Positions 1 through 12,200 of a stretch of DNA of 64,000 bases are shown in pieces. How positions within the stretch are numbered: position 1 is the stretch's first letter; each line of letters opens with the position of its first letter. Below the pieces are notes generated by a model, which made no database searches, was not told the origin of the DNA, and worked only from the letters and a program-made list of their open reading frames with translations. Made by a program: the position numbers and the translations under genes. The DNA is taken from assembly GCA_964020085.1 (NCBI GenBank), contig OZ026597.1, positions 369,901-433,900 of the forward strand, read 5' to 3'. Source of the stretch: Micromussa lordhowensis (taxonomy: Eukaryota; Cnidaria; Anthozoa; Scleractinia; Lobophylliidae).

Positions 1-262
1 TAAATTTGTCAAGTTCATCATTTGTAATCCGTGTTAATCTTCTCCATCCTTAACAATCCTTGTTCCGTTGGTTTATTATTATTATCTCTTTGGTGTTTTT
101 CTATCTTGGTAAACTATTATTTTCAGGTTTCTCTCAAGTTTAAGGTAATTTTGTACTTGGCAAAAATAACTCAAAATACCGTGACTGAGCTCCTTTAAGG
201 ATGAAAATAATGTTAGTAATGATTTAGTTTTATTGTAATTTTTTTCCTGTTATGTTTTGTAG

Positions 263-3200
263 CTCAGGACAACACCTGCTGCCCCAGCCCCCTCACAGCC
301 AGCTGTTCTTCAAACTGACAAGGAACATGCATCCAGTGTGGTATGTTATATATGGTACAGATATTTCAGGGACAAAAAACGATGACAGATTATTTTTTAT
401 GGAAATAATGTGATACAGTCGGCTCTCTCAATAGACTCCTATTATCTATACGACCAACACCTTTAAAAAGCAACTCCTGCTGTTTTTCGCTGTCAGATTC
501 AGTCATTTAACTGCAACGTAATAAAACTCTCTTTAACCCATTGACTCCCGCATCATACTCTCCGTGACCCACCCCTAATTTCCAGGCGTTCTTTGGAGTA
601 TATCTGAGCGAGCGAAAGCACAAAAAATAAACCATATGCGCAGTAACAACAGACACAAGATCAGGTTTCAAGACTTCGTTTATTTAAAGTTCAATAAATG
701 AACGGCCAAATATTAAAGAAATATCAACAAAAATAACTCAACTTGATGCGTAGAACTTGTAAGAATACAAGAAATTATATTTTTTCTTTGCCGCGTGAGA
801 AATGTTGAGAAAATTGAATAAGCAAGAACGAGTTAATCTTTTACTTCAGAAGACAAAACGAAACCGAATACGACAGAATTTCCATTCTTTTACTACAACG
901 GATAACATTTAAGAAAACACCAGAAAATAAAGGCGAAAAACACACCTAAAACCAATTCAAAAAGAAGAAATCAAAAAATGTTTTCGCTGCCCGATGAAAC
1001 AATACTGCGCAGCGAGAGAAAGATGAAAGTTGTACATAAAAAAAACCCGACAAAATCAAGGGAATGATTTTGAGATTAATCGTTTTTCAACTGTCTAAAT
1101 TTAGTGCCAACTTAGTTTTATCCTTAGGATGTCTGTAGGAGCTGAACAATATCGAAAAAATATATATTTGAGAGAAGCGAATACACTAAACAAACAAACC
1201 ACGCGCTCGCCGTAAATTAAATCTTCACAAATCGTGCATGCAAATATTCTGTTCACTTTTAAAACCTAATATTCCCAAATAAAGACAACCAAATGAAAGA
1301 AACTTGACAGGAAGTTCAATAACAACAAATTTTAATTCAAGATTAGGCAAAAAAACGTATCTAAAAGTACAAAAATGTTCAAAATTTCACAGACGTGTTT
1401 TGCTTCATGACCGCGTGTTGGAATTAATTATTCACACAAAAGCGAAAGCGTAAGCTTTTCCCTGCAAGTTTTGAAGTTACATGTAATTTATCGACCGTGG
1501 TTTTGCCTATTGTGCTAAAAGCTGACTTCAACTTCGAACTAATACTGTACATTACCATTTTTGTTTTCTAAAGTCCAGGTAGCTGCTTTAAATACGCGAT
1601 CTGTATTCAAAACTCACTTGAAAGTGCATCGATCGTCTTGTTTTTACCACGGTTGAAGGAAGGAAAAATTATTCACCAGAAAGGTTTGAGGGCTTCGTTT
1701 ACGTTGATCTTCCATTCTGAGGCCACCAAAACATCTTTTCATGTTTTCCCTTTCCATTTTAAGTGCCAAAGAAGTAATTTGTCCGTTTAAGGAATGAAAA
1801 CAAGACTCTGGAAGTTTGTGGATTTGGCCCGCAACGCGCCATGATTACCTGCACTTTTCGAGCGCGCGATTTTAAGACAAAAAACCGTCTTTCTAGGACC
1901 CCTAAAGTCCCCTAAAAATATGCTCAGAAAGTCCATTTTCATTGGTTTATTTGTCCTTAACTACAATGGAACAATAGGAGGACCAAAATCTCTTCAGGGA
2001 GGGTAGGAAAGGCAATTGTCCTCAGACGCTTTTTCACGGCTGGTTACGGCCGGCACGGGAAATTGGGGGTGGGTTTTCGCATGGCCGGTTACGGCCGGCA
2101 CGGGAGTCAATGGGTTAAGGTAGACACTTCTCTAAGACGGACAACAGACACTTTGAAACTACAGACATTAAGAGAACTTGAGGACTGCTTTTATTTAGTG
2201 CAGAAATATTAACTTCAAAACTAACATGTACATAATGTAGGTGCTAAATATTACAGCAAATGATGATTTTGGGGTAGCCAAATTATTTGTCTATTTTTTT
2301 TTTACATGTACATACAGTATTAAACGTAATATGTGACATCCTGTTTAAAACCATTTGTTTTTTTTTGACAGACAGTGTTCATAGGTTGATGAAAAATCCT
2401 TGGCACTTTTCATTTTGTCAAAAATTCTGCCATTTTACTTATATGTTGCTATGGTTTCATGTTGTCATCCCCAGTTTTCCTTCACAAATTGATGACATGC
2501 GTAAATGTTTTTCAGCTCTGTCACAGATTTGGTTCCATTCCTACTCCCAAATAAATCTAACGTCTCTACCCTGGAGCCCAGACTCTTACTCAAATTTTGG
2601 AGTGTGGGGAAGGAAATCAATGTCAAATGCCCCACATATGCCCAGGGTCCCCCTCCCCCTCAGGCTTAACATTGACAGACACCTAAGACAGACTGTTGGG
2701 GCCAGTGCTGGCAGTGTCTGTCTTAGAGAGAGTATATCAATATCGATAAGTCATTAATACAAGGCAGTGCAAGGCAAATTTTGGAGTGTGGGGAAGGAAA
2801 TCAATGTCAAATGCCCCACATATGCCCAGGGTCCCCCTCCCCCTCAGGCTTAACATTGACAGACACCTAAGACAGACTGTTGGGGCCAGTGCTGGCAGTG
2901 TCTGTCTTAGAGAGAGTATATCAATATCGATAAGTCATTAATACAAGGCAGTGCAGTGTACATGCATGTATGTCTAACTTATAAAAATTATTATCAGGTT
3001 GATGAAGGACAAGAAAGTTTTGCAAGACAGCAGGAGGTCAGTCCGTTCGCAGGAGAAATTTTAATACCAATTATTATTGAAATTTAATTTCATTATTTAA
3101 TGATTACTATGAATATACACTCATTTTTTAAAGATCAATCCCAGACAGATATTTTTTGTCTCACAGGATTTGGAAAGCAAAGTTGCTGAGTTACAAAGAA

Positions 3201-6200
3201 AAGAACAAGAACTGCAAAGAATGCAGTTTGGAGGTATTACTATATTTAAGAATCACGAATTATTTTCTAATTTGACTTGAAATTTAGTCATTAATTATTG
3301 CCATTGTACACTTTTGAAATTTAGATTTTGTGTTGCAGACACCAGATAAGAGGACTTCTGATAGTAGGCCATTTCCGAGTTCCCTTTTGCCTCCGTGTCA
3401 AAACGAGTCAAAGTGCGAAACCATTCATATGAAAATGAGTTTTTTTTTTTTTTTTTTTTTGACAGTATTTTTTTTTTATTAATTCATTGCAACGACACAT
3501 GCAGACAATACTACGTTACATGACTATTTGAGCTGCGCTGTTATTACTACATTACATTACACTGCTAAACCTACTTACAGAAATTGTACTTACATTGTTG
3601 TTATTCTTTTAAATTAATTACGAAATAAATACACGTGCTACGTTACACTGCATACGGTGCAAAGCTAACACAACACACACACACACACACGCACCCCGCC
3701 CACACATACAAGAGATAATAAAAGATTCCCTTACTCAAACTTTCACACTTAATGTACTTCACGCATCGAAGTTGCTGAGAGTGGTCCACTTAGCTCTATA
3801 GTTTTCGTAATTCGAATTTTTAATGGCCATTTGTCTTTCACATTTGATTTTGCTGTCTAGTAAGGCAAGAAAGACCTCTAAATTCGGGGTCTCAGACCGG
3901 TTTCTTGCAAGAAAAACATGATATTTAGCGATAAGAAGATAATGGTTTAACGCGTAGAAAATATGAAATATGAAAATGAGTTGCCTACAGTTTCATTTTC
4001 ATGCAAATCAAACTCATTTTCATTTGAATGGTTTTGTGCTTAGACTCGTTTTGAAGGAAACTCGGAAATGGCCTATTCATTGAGTATTCATTGCTAAAAA
4101 TTTTTATTATATATAGTTGTTTTCATTTTGCTGGTGAACATTTAGGTAAGAGATTACCACACACTACAACAAAGGAAAATCCCAAATTTTGCTAAGGGTA
4201 AATCTGAACCACAACATACACTTGAACTTGTGTAGCCAATGAACTAACTATAGTTGAAACATGGTGCTTGAAACATGCTAGATCTCGGCAAGATACATGT
4301 ACCCCTTGTAAATGTACATGTATTTCCGAATTGTGACGATATTTCAACAAGATCTAACTGAGATTTAGAAATTAAAACACAAACATCACAGCAAGATCTT
4401 GGCATTCTTTGCAAGATCTCACCATTCTTGTTGAGGTGTAGGAAATCTGGCTGAGATTTAATAAGACAGGGTTCATATGGCCGGTTATGGAATTTACCTG
4501 GAAAGTCGTGGAATTTATTATTTCAATTTCCAGGCCTGGAAAGTCATGGAATTTAAGTGAATGTGATGAAAAGCCATGAAAAAGCAATATGCCTTGGAAA
4601 AATGAAAGGCAAAAAGAAACATTTTGAAAAAATAACAGATGAGTCAGCAACAACCTTAAATTTCAGTGGAAATAGACACAAGCATTACATTGTATGCATT
4701 ATAATGCTGGAGAATATATAAAATAAATTATTGTTTTGATACTAGTGTGAGAACAACTGCTTAACTGAGGCGATGAAAAACTTGGGAAGGCCATGGAAAA
4801 GGTCATGGAAAGTCATGGAATTTTAAAAGCTTCAAAGAGTACATGTACGAACCCTGTAAGATGCAAACATTGTGGCAAGGTCTTGGCAAAATCTTGGTGA
4901 AATCTCGCCAGTCTCGCCAAGTTCTTGGCAGATCTTGTTGTTTCCCTGAAGTGTTCAAAGTTTCACAGTACTCACCTATTTTACTAAAGTCTTTCAAAAG
5001 TAACCCTGTCATTTATTTTCTATTCTTTGTATTGCAGGCTATAGAGAAAACAACTTCCCTCCTCTGCCAGCCAAATGTCCCTGCAAGCCATGTTTTTTCA
5101 ATGACATCAGTATTGATATTCCGGTTGAGTATCAGAAGACATGCAGGGCATTATACATCAGATGGCAAGGTACATTAAGACACAGATGCATTTTGAAGAA
5201 TTAGCAGGGCTTAAAAAAAGTGCTGTCTGTTTGTCCGGGACAAGTAGATTTTCCTGCTGGGGAAGTAACGTTTCATTGTCACTTGCATGATGAGCAAGGA
5301 CCCAGGGAAGTTGTCTGCCAACTAGGTAAAAAAAGTAAACCAAGACTTGCCCAGGGCAAGCAAAATTTGTGAGCTTGTTGTCCGAAGGGTTAGCTAAATA
5401 AACTGAATGATGTATTTCATATGGGTGCCCAGGCAGGGAGGTGACCTGAAGGCAGGTTTCCACTGTAATAGCAACCTTAAGAGTGCCTGCCGGTAAAAAT
5501 CAGACAAATTCTTAATTTCGCGGCAAGGGTCAAAAATTCGATTTCGCTCATATTCTTATGGTAGATAGGCTAGGGCATGACAAAAACTACTGGATAGTTT
5601 TTTTGGCAAAATATCCTTTCATTTCAAAGAAATATGCAAATTACCAAATCCTGTTAAAATCGTCATTTGACGGGCCATTTTATTAAACAACTTTGAGAGC
5701 CTAGCATGCAAAACTACATCATTCTTCCGTCTTTAAAACACTCAAATATTTTTTTGCAATGTTTAAATATGTACTGGGTTGATTTGGGGAAATGCTGCGT
5801 TATTTTTTGGTTGCAAAATAATTAAATTTCGCAGACATGTATTTCATTCACTTAAAAGTACTTCGTAAGAATCATTGATTTTCACGATGTGCGAAACCTT
5901 CAAATGGATTAAGCTTCTGGTGGTTGAATCGTAAAAGGATGGTCTTCAGAACCCTGCAAAAATTTCTTTGGGCAAATGATTGTGAGCGACGCGAGAGCTT
6001 TTCAAAGTACATTAAAAATGCAATTATTCAATTTCCGTCGTCTAATTTCAATTCACGGGTTAGACACATATTTTAGCATGCGCCACGTCTTGACGTATAT
6101 TAAGCTAAAATGGACACAGAGCTGATAAATTCGAAATGTTCTAACCTTATTTGCTGCAAAAGGCAGGTCCAAAAGCCAATTTAACGTGTTTTTCTCACCA

Positions 6201-9200
6201 TTCGTCGAGGTAAAGCAAAGTTTCCTTTTGTTTACACAAGGTGTCTGGTGGAACATCACCAACTGTCATCGTATCTAGAGGTCGAATACCATGAATCTTT
6301 GACCATCTTTCTGCGCATATGATCGCAACTGCGTCTAAGTCAACAACGAATAAGTAATTTGTAAATAGTTGCTTGCCTTGCGCTACACCAAAATACTATT
6401 GCATTTGAACGATTGCTGCTCAGTGAATCGCGGTTCGTTATTTGTTCGTCACGCAATGCGGTCGTTCTATTTTAGGGGGTAGGGGTAGGGGTAGGGCAAT
6501 TTCTATCCTGATATGCGACCACTTGGAGCACACAATCTTGTTGAGTAGGAAGAGAGTAAATAAAAGAAAAGAAAGAATGACTAGTTACCTTTGTCTCCTG
6601 AGCCGTCTCCTGTTGTCATCATCTACCTGCATTGCGTAACACTGTGGCCCTAAACTCGTACCTAGGTCTTTTCGCGCTGCGCCGATTTTTTTTTTGGTTA
6701 CTTTTCTCAAATATTGCGAACTCAATCCGAAAATTCACCGAGTCTCTAAATTTCCCAACTTCCAGAAAACCAAACAATGCAAACACTTAACGAAGGCCTA
6801 AGATTTTTTATGACTTGGCTGAATTTTTCTCCGAATTCTTTCGCGACAGTCGAAGAATTTTATCGCCTTTGGCAAAGTTTTTTTCTCAAATTGTTTCTCT
6901 TTGCAACATGATCGTTCCGTTACCTCGGTCTTGCTCGTGCTCGTACTCCCCCCGCGCTCCCACACGTTTTTTTTCACACGACAAATCCTTACACCCACCC
7001 CCCCCCCTCGAAACCGGTCCGCGATTTTTCGTTCTTTGGAAGTTGTGGTCGATATACCATTTATTGTATAAGACTCCAAATAAAAAACAAACATGTCTTT
7101 TTAAGCCGCCTGATCTCCGCACGGAAACAAAATGTCGCAAATTTTTGCCTGAAGCGTTTTGTGCGATACCGCAATAACAACAAAGAGCTGAGTAATGGCA
7201 GCCACTGAGGAAAGACAAAGGAGATATTGGACCAGACCGGGAAGAATTAGCGCGTGGTGGGACTACTAATGCCCAATTGCACGATTTCAGAATTCCGCTT
7301 CCGATCTTTAGGGTTACAACCACAAACTCTACCAACAATAACTTCAAAAGAACAACAGCCCTCCATTTTCTGTCACAAAACAGAACTAATAAACATACCA
7401 ATCATGACCAATACCCCGCAACTAAGAAAACAAAAGCTCCAAATATTGTGGCATGGCCAGGGTTTGTCTACTCCGGGTAACTACTAATTAAATTTAGTCT
7501 TTTTCTCACTAATTAGTCACGTTGTGATTTCGTATTTTTTATTTCGGCTAGTTCTTGGTTCTTTGATCTGCAATTTTTTGATAGCAATTGTTTAAAATTG
7601 TGGTGAGTACAAGCACTTTATCATCTGCTGGTAGTTTGCTGGGGGGAGGAGGGTGTCTTTTACTGACACCTTCGCTTAGCTAGACGTCGAGTTTCCAGTG
7701 CCAAATAATCTTGATATTGACTGTATTGCTGTTGGTTCTGCGTTGATTTGGCACCCAGGTACAATCTGCTGGCCAGGTTGGGGGTGGGGGGGGCGGTAGG
7801 ATGGGGTTGTCAGAGCTGGGTCTGTCTTTGAGCTGTCTGCGGGCATAGTATTTGCAAATATGGTCAAATATATAAACAGAGAAACACTGAATAAATTGTT
7901 TCACTTATCCTAAGAGTGCTCTTTACAAAATACGAATGCGAATTTTCAGTTATATAATATTTATATTTGTTTTCTTCACTATCATCATCATCATCATCAT
8001 CATCATTATTACTAGTAGTAGCAGCAGCAGCAGCAGCAGTAGCAGCAGCATTATTATTAATACTATTATCATTATTATTTTGTTTTTTTATTATATACCT
8101 CTACCCGCTAAAACGAGATGCGGTGACAGCATTGCGTGACGAGCAAATGACGAACGCGGTAAGATTGTACTGTAAGGGCCGACACGCTTGGGAGCAATGG
8201 CCAGCAAATGTAATATTTTGGTGTAGTACGTACAAAGCAAGCAACTATCCACGAATGACTTAGCCGTTGTTGACTTAGGTAGATGCAATGGTGATCATAT
8301 GCGCCGAAAGATGATCACAGATTCCTGGTATTCGACCATTAAATACGTTGACAGTTGGCAATGTACATCGGACGTTGTGTAAACAGAAGGAAACTTAACG
8401 CTTAAAATGCGACGAATGGTGAGAGAAACACGTCAAATCCACTTTTGAAACTGCCTTTTACAGCAAATAAGGTAAGAATATGTTGAAATTCTCAGCTCCA
8501 TGTCTATTTATAGGTCAAGACATGTGGCGCATGCTAAACCCGTAAATTGAAATTCGATAACGCATGGCAGATATTTGCATTTTTAACGTACTTTGAAAAG
8601 CTCTCGCGTCGCTCACAATCATTTGCCCAAAGAAATTTTCACAGGAATCTGTAGACCATCCTTCTGCGATTCAACCACCAGAAGCTTAATCCATTTGAAG
8701 GTTTCGCACATGGTGAAAATCAATTATTTTTACGAAGTACTTTTAAGTGAATGAAATACATGTCTGCGAAATTTAATTATTTTGCAACCAAAAAATAACG
8801 CAGCATTTCCCCAAATCAACCCAGTACATATTTAAACATTGCACAAAAATATTTGAGTGTTTTAAAGACGGAAGAATGATGTGGTTTTGCATGCTAGGCT
8901 CTCAAAGTTGTTCAATAAAATGGCCCGTCAAATGACGATTTTAACAGGATTTGGTAATTTGCATATTTCTTTGAAATAAAATAATATTTTGCCAAAAAAA
9001 CTATCCAGTATTTTTTGTCATGCCCTAGCCTATCTACCATAAGAATATGAGCGAAATCGAATTTTCGACCCTTGCCGAGTTATGTTCCATATTTATGGAC
9101 AGGGACTCTTAATGGTTTCCTAGGACACATTTGAGACTTAAAACAGCTCAAAAACAGTAACATTTACACAATACCCACTGTGGTTGGCTGAAATCAGTAT

Positions 9201-12200
9201 TACTGATGGAGCTCATTAATTCAATTCAGTTCTTTATTTACGTTATTTAGAATTTAGGATTCATTCGGGCCTGCACTGGATGACTCAACATCAAACTGTC
9301 CAGATTCAAGCTCTGGCCATCATTGTGTAGTGAACAAGACACTTACCGTAACTCACACAGTGTTCTTCCGTCCACCCTAAAGAAAGGTGGGGGGGGGGGG
9401 GATCACACTTTGGCATCCAGGGTTGGTGGGAGAATTATATAAACTTCTACTGTAACACTACCCTGATAAATCTTGTTGGGTAGGAATATGACCCTTGTGG
9501 TTTTCTCTTTGTTTCTTTTTCAGTGTACTCTTTTACACTCTTTTTCAACTTCCTCACTGCCTTAGCATTACTTGTTGACCATGATGAGCCTGTAAATGAA
9601 GGCCGAACCTTTGGAATTTCAATTGCGTACTTATTAGTTAACGTACCTATCTCGTTTATTGGTTGGTATCGAACTGCCTATAATGCTCTCAAGTAAGTTA
9701 CACTAATTGTTTTGATGATAATTGATAATAACCTAAATAGTTTATGCAAGAGCGGTTTTCAATTGAGTGTCTTTAAAACCAAACCAATTACTTACTAATT
9801 AGACTACTCAGCCAACCTCAAACTAGAAGTAAAACCAAAACAAAAACTAAAGCCCGATTACTTTTGACACCAATTGAAAACCGCTCTATTGGGTAAAAAC
9901 ATGATTACTGGTGAACCAGTAGTTTACTCCTAACTAGTTTAATTAGCTTCTTACAGTTTTTTTAGGTGCCCTGTTACCTTTCTTTCCATCAGATAGGTTA
10001 TATGTAAAAATATATTTTTTTATCTTATATGAGCTACAATTTTGGCTAGCAAAATGTTCTCGGTTCATTAGAACTTTGATAGTTTGTATGTACAATATAA
10101 ATAGAAAGACAAATTAGTAATGGTTGGTTGTTTGGTTGACGTTGGTTACAAACTCACCAGATATGGTTTAAGATCATTTTCTGCTGCCTCGGCTAAACTC
10201 TGGAATGCACTGCCACTGGATATCCGCACAAGCGACAATTTGATGTGATTCAAAACACATCTTTTTAGGAAAGCTTTTTACTAGATAATTTACTATCGGT
10301 CAGTCCGTTACTTAGTCTTTTAGTTAGTAGGTAGTTTGTTACTCATTTAGTTAGCTAGTCAGTTAATTAGTTAGTTAGTTCGTTAGTTAGTTAGTTATTT
10401 AGTTAGTTAGTTAGTTAGTTAGCTTGTTAGTGTGTTCGCTTGTCAGCTAGTTAGTGAGTTTTTATCGTGAAGGCTTATTATTCTTAGTTTTTATGTTAGT
10501 TATTTGATTGGTTAGTTTATTTTGTTTTGTTTTTGATGAGATACTTTAAATGCATTGTAAAGCGCTATTGGATAGTAATAGAAATAGCGCTATATAAATA
10601 AACTATTATTATTATTATTATTATTGCGGGCGACCAGCGGAGCCCGCAATCCTAATCTCAACATTGGTTTCAAACGCATGCGCGGCAGTTATATAGCCTT
10701 GCAGTGACTCGAATTTAGCAAAAAAAGTCGTCCTTCCAAATATTTGTCCTTAGGGACACTAAGAACCAATGAAATGAAAGGACGTAATTTTAGCACAGGC
10801 GCTTTGACCACGCGAGACAAACACGAAGCAGCAGTAATTTGAGCACAGGCGTTCTGACCGCTAGAAACCAACACCAAGCAGAAGACAATTCTCACCAAAG
10901 CATAGCTGTTTCACCTTTCATAGTCAATGATCTTTAATGTAGTTGAAGGGTCAAATAATATGTAAATTTCGCCTTCTTGAAGCTAAGAATGTCAAGAATC
11001 ACGTGCAGTTCATGCAGAAGTGGCGGTCCATAAATTGGAATGCACAAAACACAATTTTATCACGTGGACGACGTCTATTTCGTCGAAGAATCACGTACAG
11101 CTCATGCATAGCTGGCGCGCCGTCCACGTGTGAACTTGTGGTCGGAACGTTTCCTGTCCGTGTCTGTTGTTGTCGGGTTACATCAAATGACCTTGACTAA
11201 ATCAATATGTCCATTTTATAATCAACAGTGTTTTTATTTACAACGTGAAAAAATAACCATTTTGTCAAACCCAACACAAAATAGAACTAGTGTATAATCA
11301 AACTGGTGTTACTGTTTCACAAGGTCAGTAATTAACCACTCTTAGGTCCCTTTGTCTCGTTTTAGGGAAAACAATCACCCACACTATGCAACCCTTTATT
11401 GCCCTGCAAAAATAAATGCCCAAAATGGAAAAAGAACACAACGCCACTGTTTTACAATGAATTCGTTAACCTCAGTGAAACAAATCATGCATAGCTCTCG
11501 CCCGCACTTCCTAACCTGTGGTTATTACTAGTTATTATTATTAATCAACCAAGTAAGGAAGATAAAATTCAGGCTTTAGTACAGACTATTTAATAATTTC
11601 CTTTTTCTGCTACTCTCTATTTTGCAGGAATGATGGCTCCTTTTGTTTTGTTGTGTTCCTGATCATCTACTTTTGGCACATATTAATCAATTTCTTTTAC
11701 TGCCTTGGTGTGACCGGCTCAGGAGCCTGGTAAGTTATCTACACTGTAGTTCCTAAAATTGATCAATTTATTTTTTTTCATTACAATGCCAGGACATTGT
11801 CAAGTAGTTTGGTTATGACAAGAAAGTATAAGAGATCAGAGCAGATACCAAGGCTTGGATACTATTTTGTTATTATAAAATTATTAGGTTTGATGCATAT
11901 CTCATCCACATCCCCTTTCTTATCATGCAAATATAATTGGTCCACTTTTAACATGAATTAATATTCTGCAAATTAGATAAACCCTAAGCTTTGAGATCAA
12001 CATACCAGTTTACTTGAAGTAATACCTCTTTAGTGGAGGTGCAGTGGCCTCATGGTGCTTGACTCCCGATTGAGTGGTTAGGGTTCCAGCCCTGGCTGGG
12101 GACATTGTCTTGTGTTCTCGGGCAAGACACTTTACTCTCACAGCCTCTTTCAACCCAGGTGTATAAATGGGTACTAGCGAATTTAATGCTGGGTGTAACC

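Larger units (their letters stand above)
5481..9108. mobile_element. Large foldback element with TTAA flanks and arms of about 1 kb
   Basis: The sequence from about 5481 to 6468 reappears inverted from about 9108 back to 8115 at high but imperfect identity. Landmarks shared by the arms include CGGCAAGGGTC, GGATTTGGTAATTTGCATATT, AGACGGAAGAATGAT and CGTCACGCAATGC. Both ends abut TTAA (5477-5480 and 9109-9112) and start GAGTSCCTG, so a piggyBac-type target duplication is likely. The single-copy spacer (about 6469-8114) has a G-rich tract, a trinucleotide tract and no transposase-like frame. The whole element sits in the SCAMP-A intron between exons 5038-5169 and 9524-9692. Confidence 0.8.

Noticed and set aside
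2287..2757. 156-aa frame
   Set aside because: Lies in a SCAMP-A intron, overlaps the tandem duplication and has low-complexity hydrophobic content.
6886..7401. 171-aa minus-strand frame in the foldback spacer, considered as a transposase
   Set aside because: No DDE-type motif pattern or recognisable transposase block; overlapped by other frames of similar quality.
9265..9480. SINE remnant (GATTCAAGCTCTGGCC, AACAAGACACTTACC)
   Set aside because: Resembles the SINE body at 12032-12315 but is too degenerate, and the Pol III boxes are not convincing.
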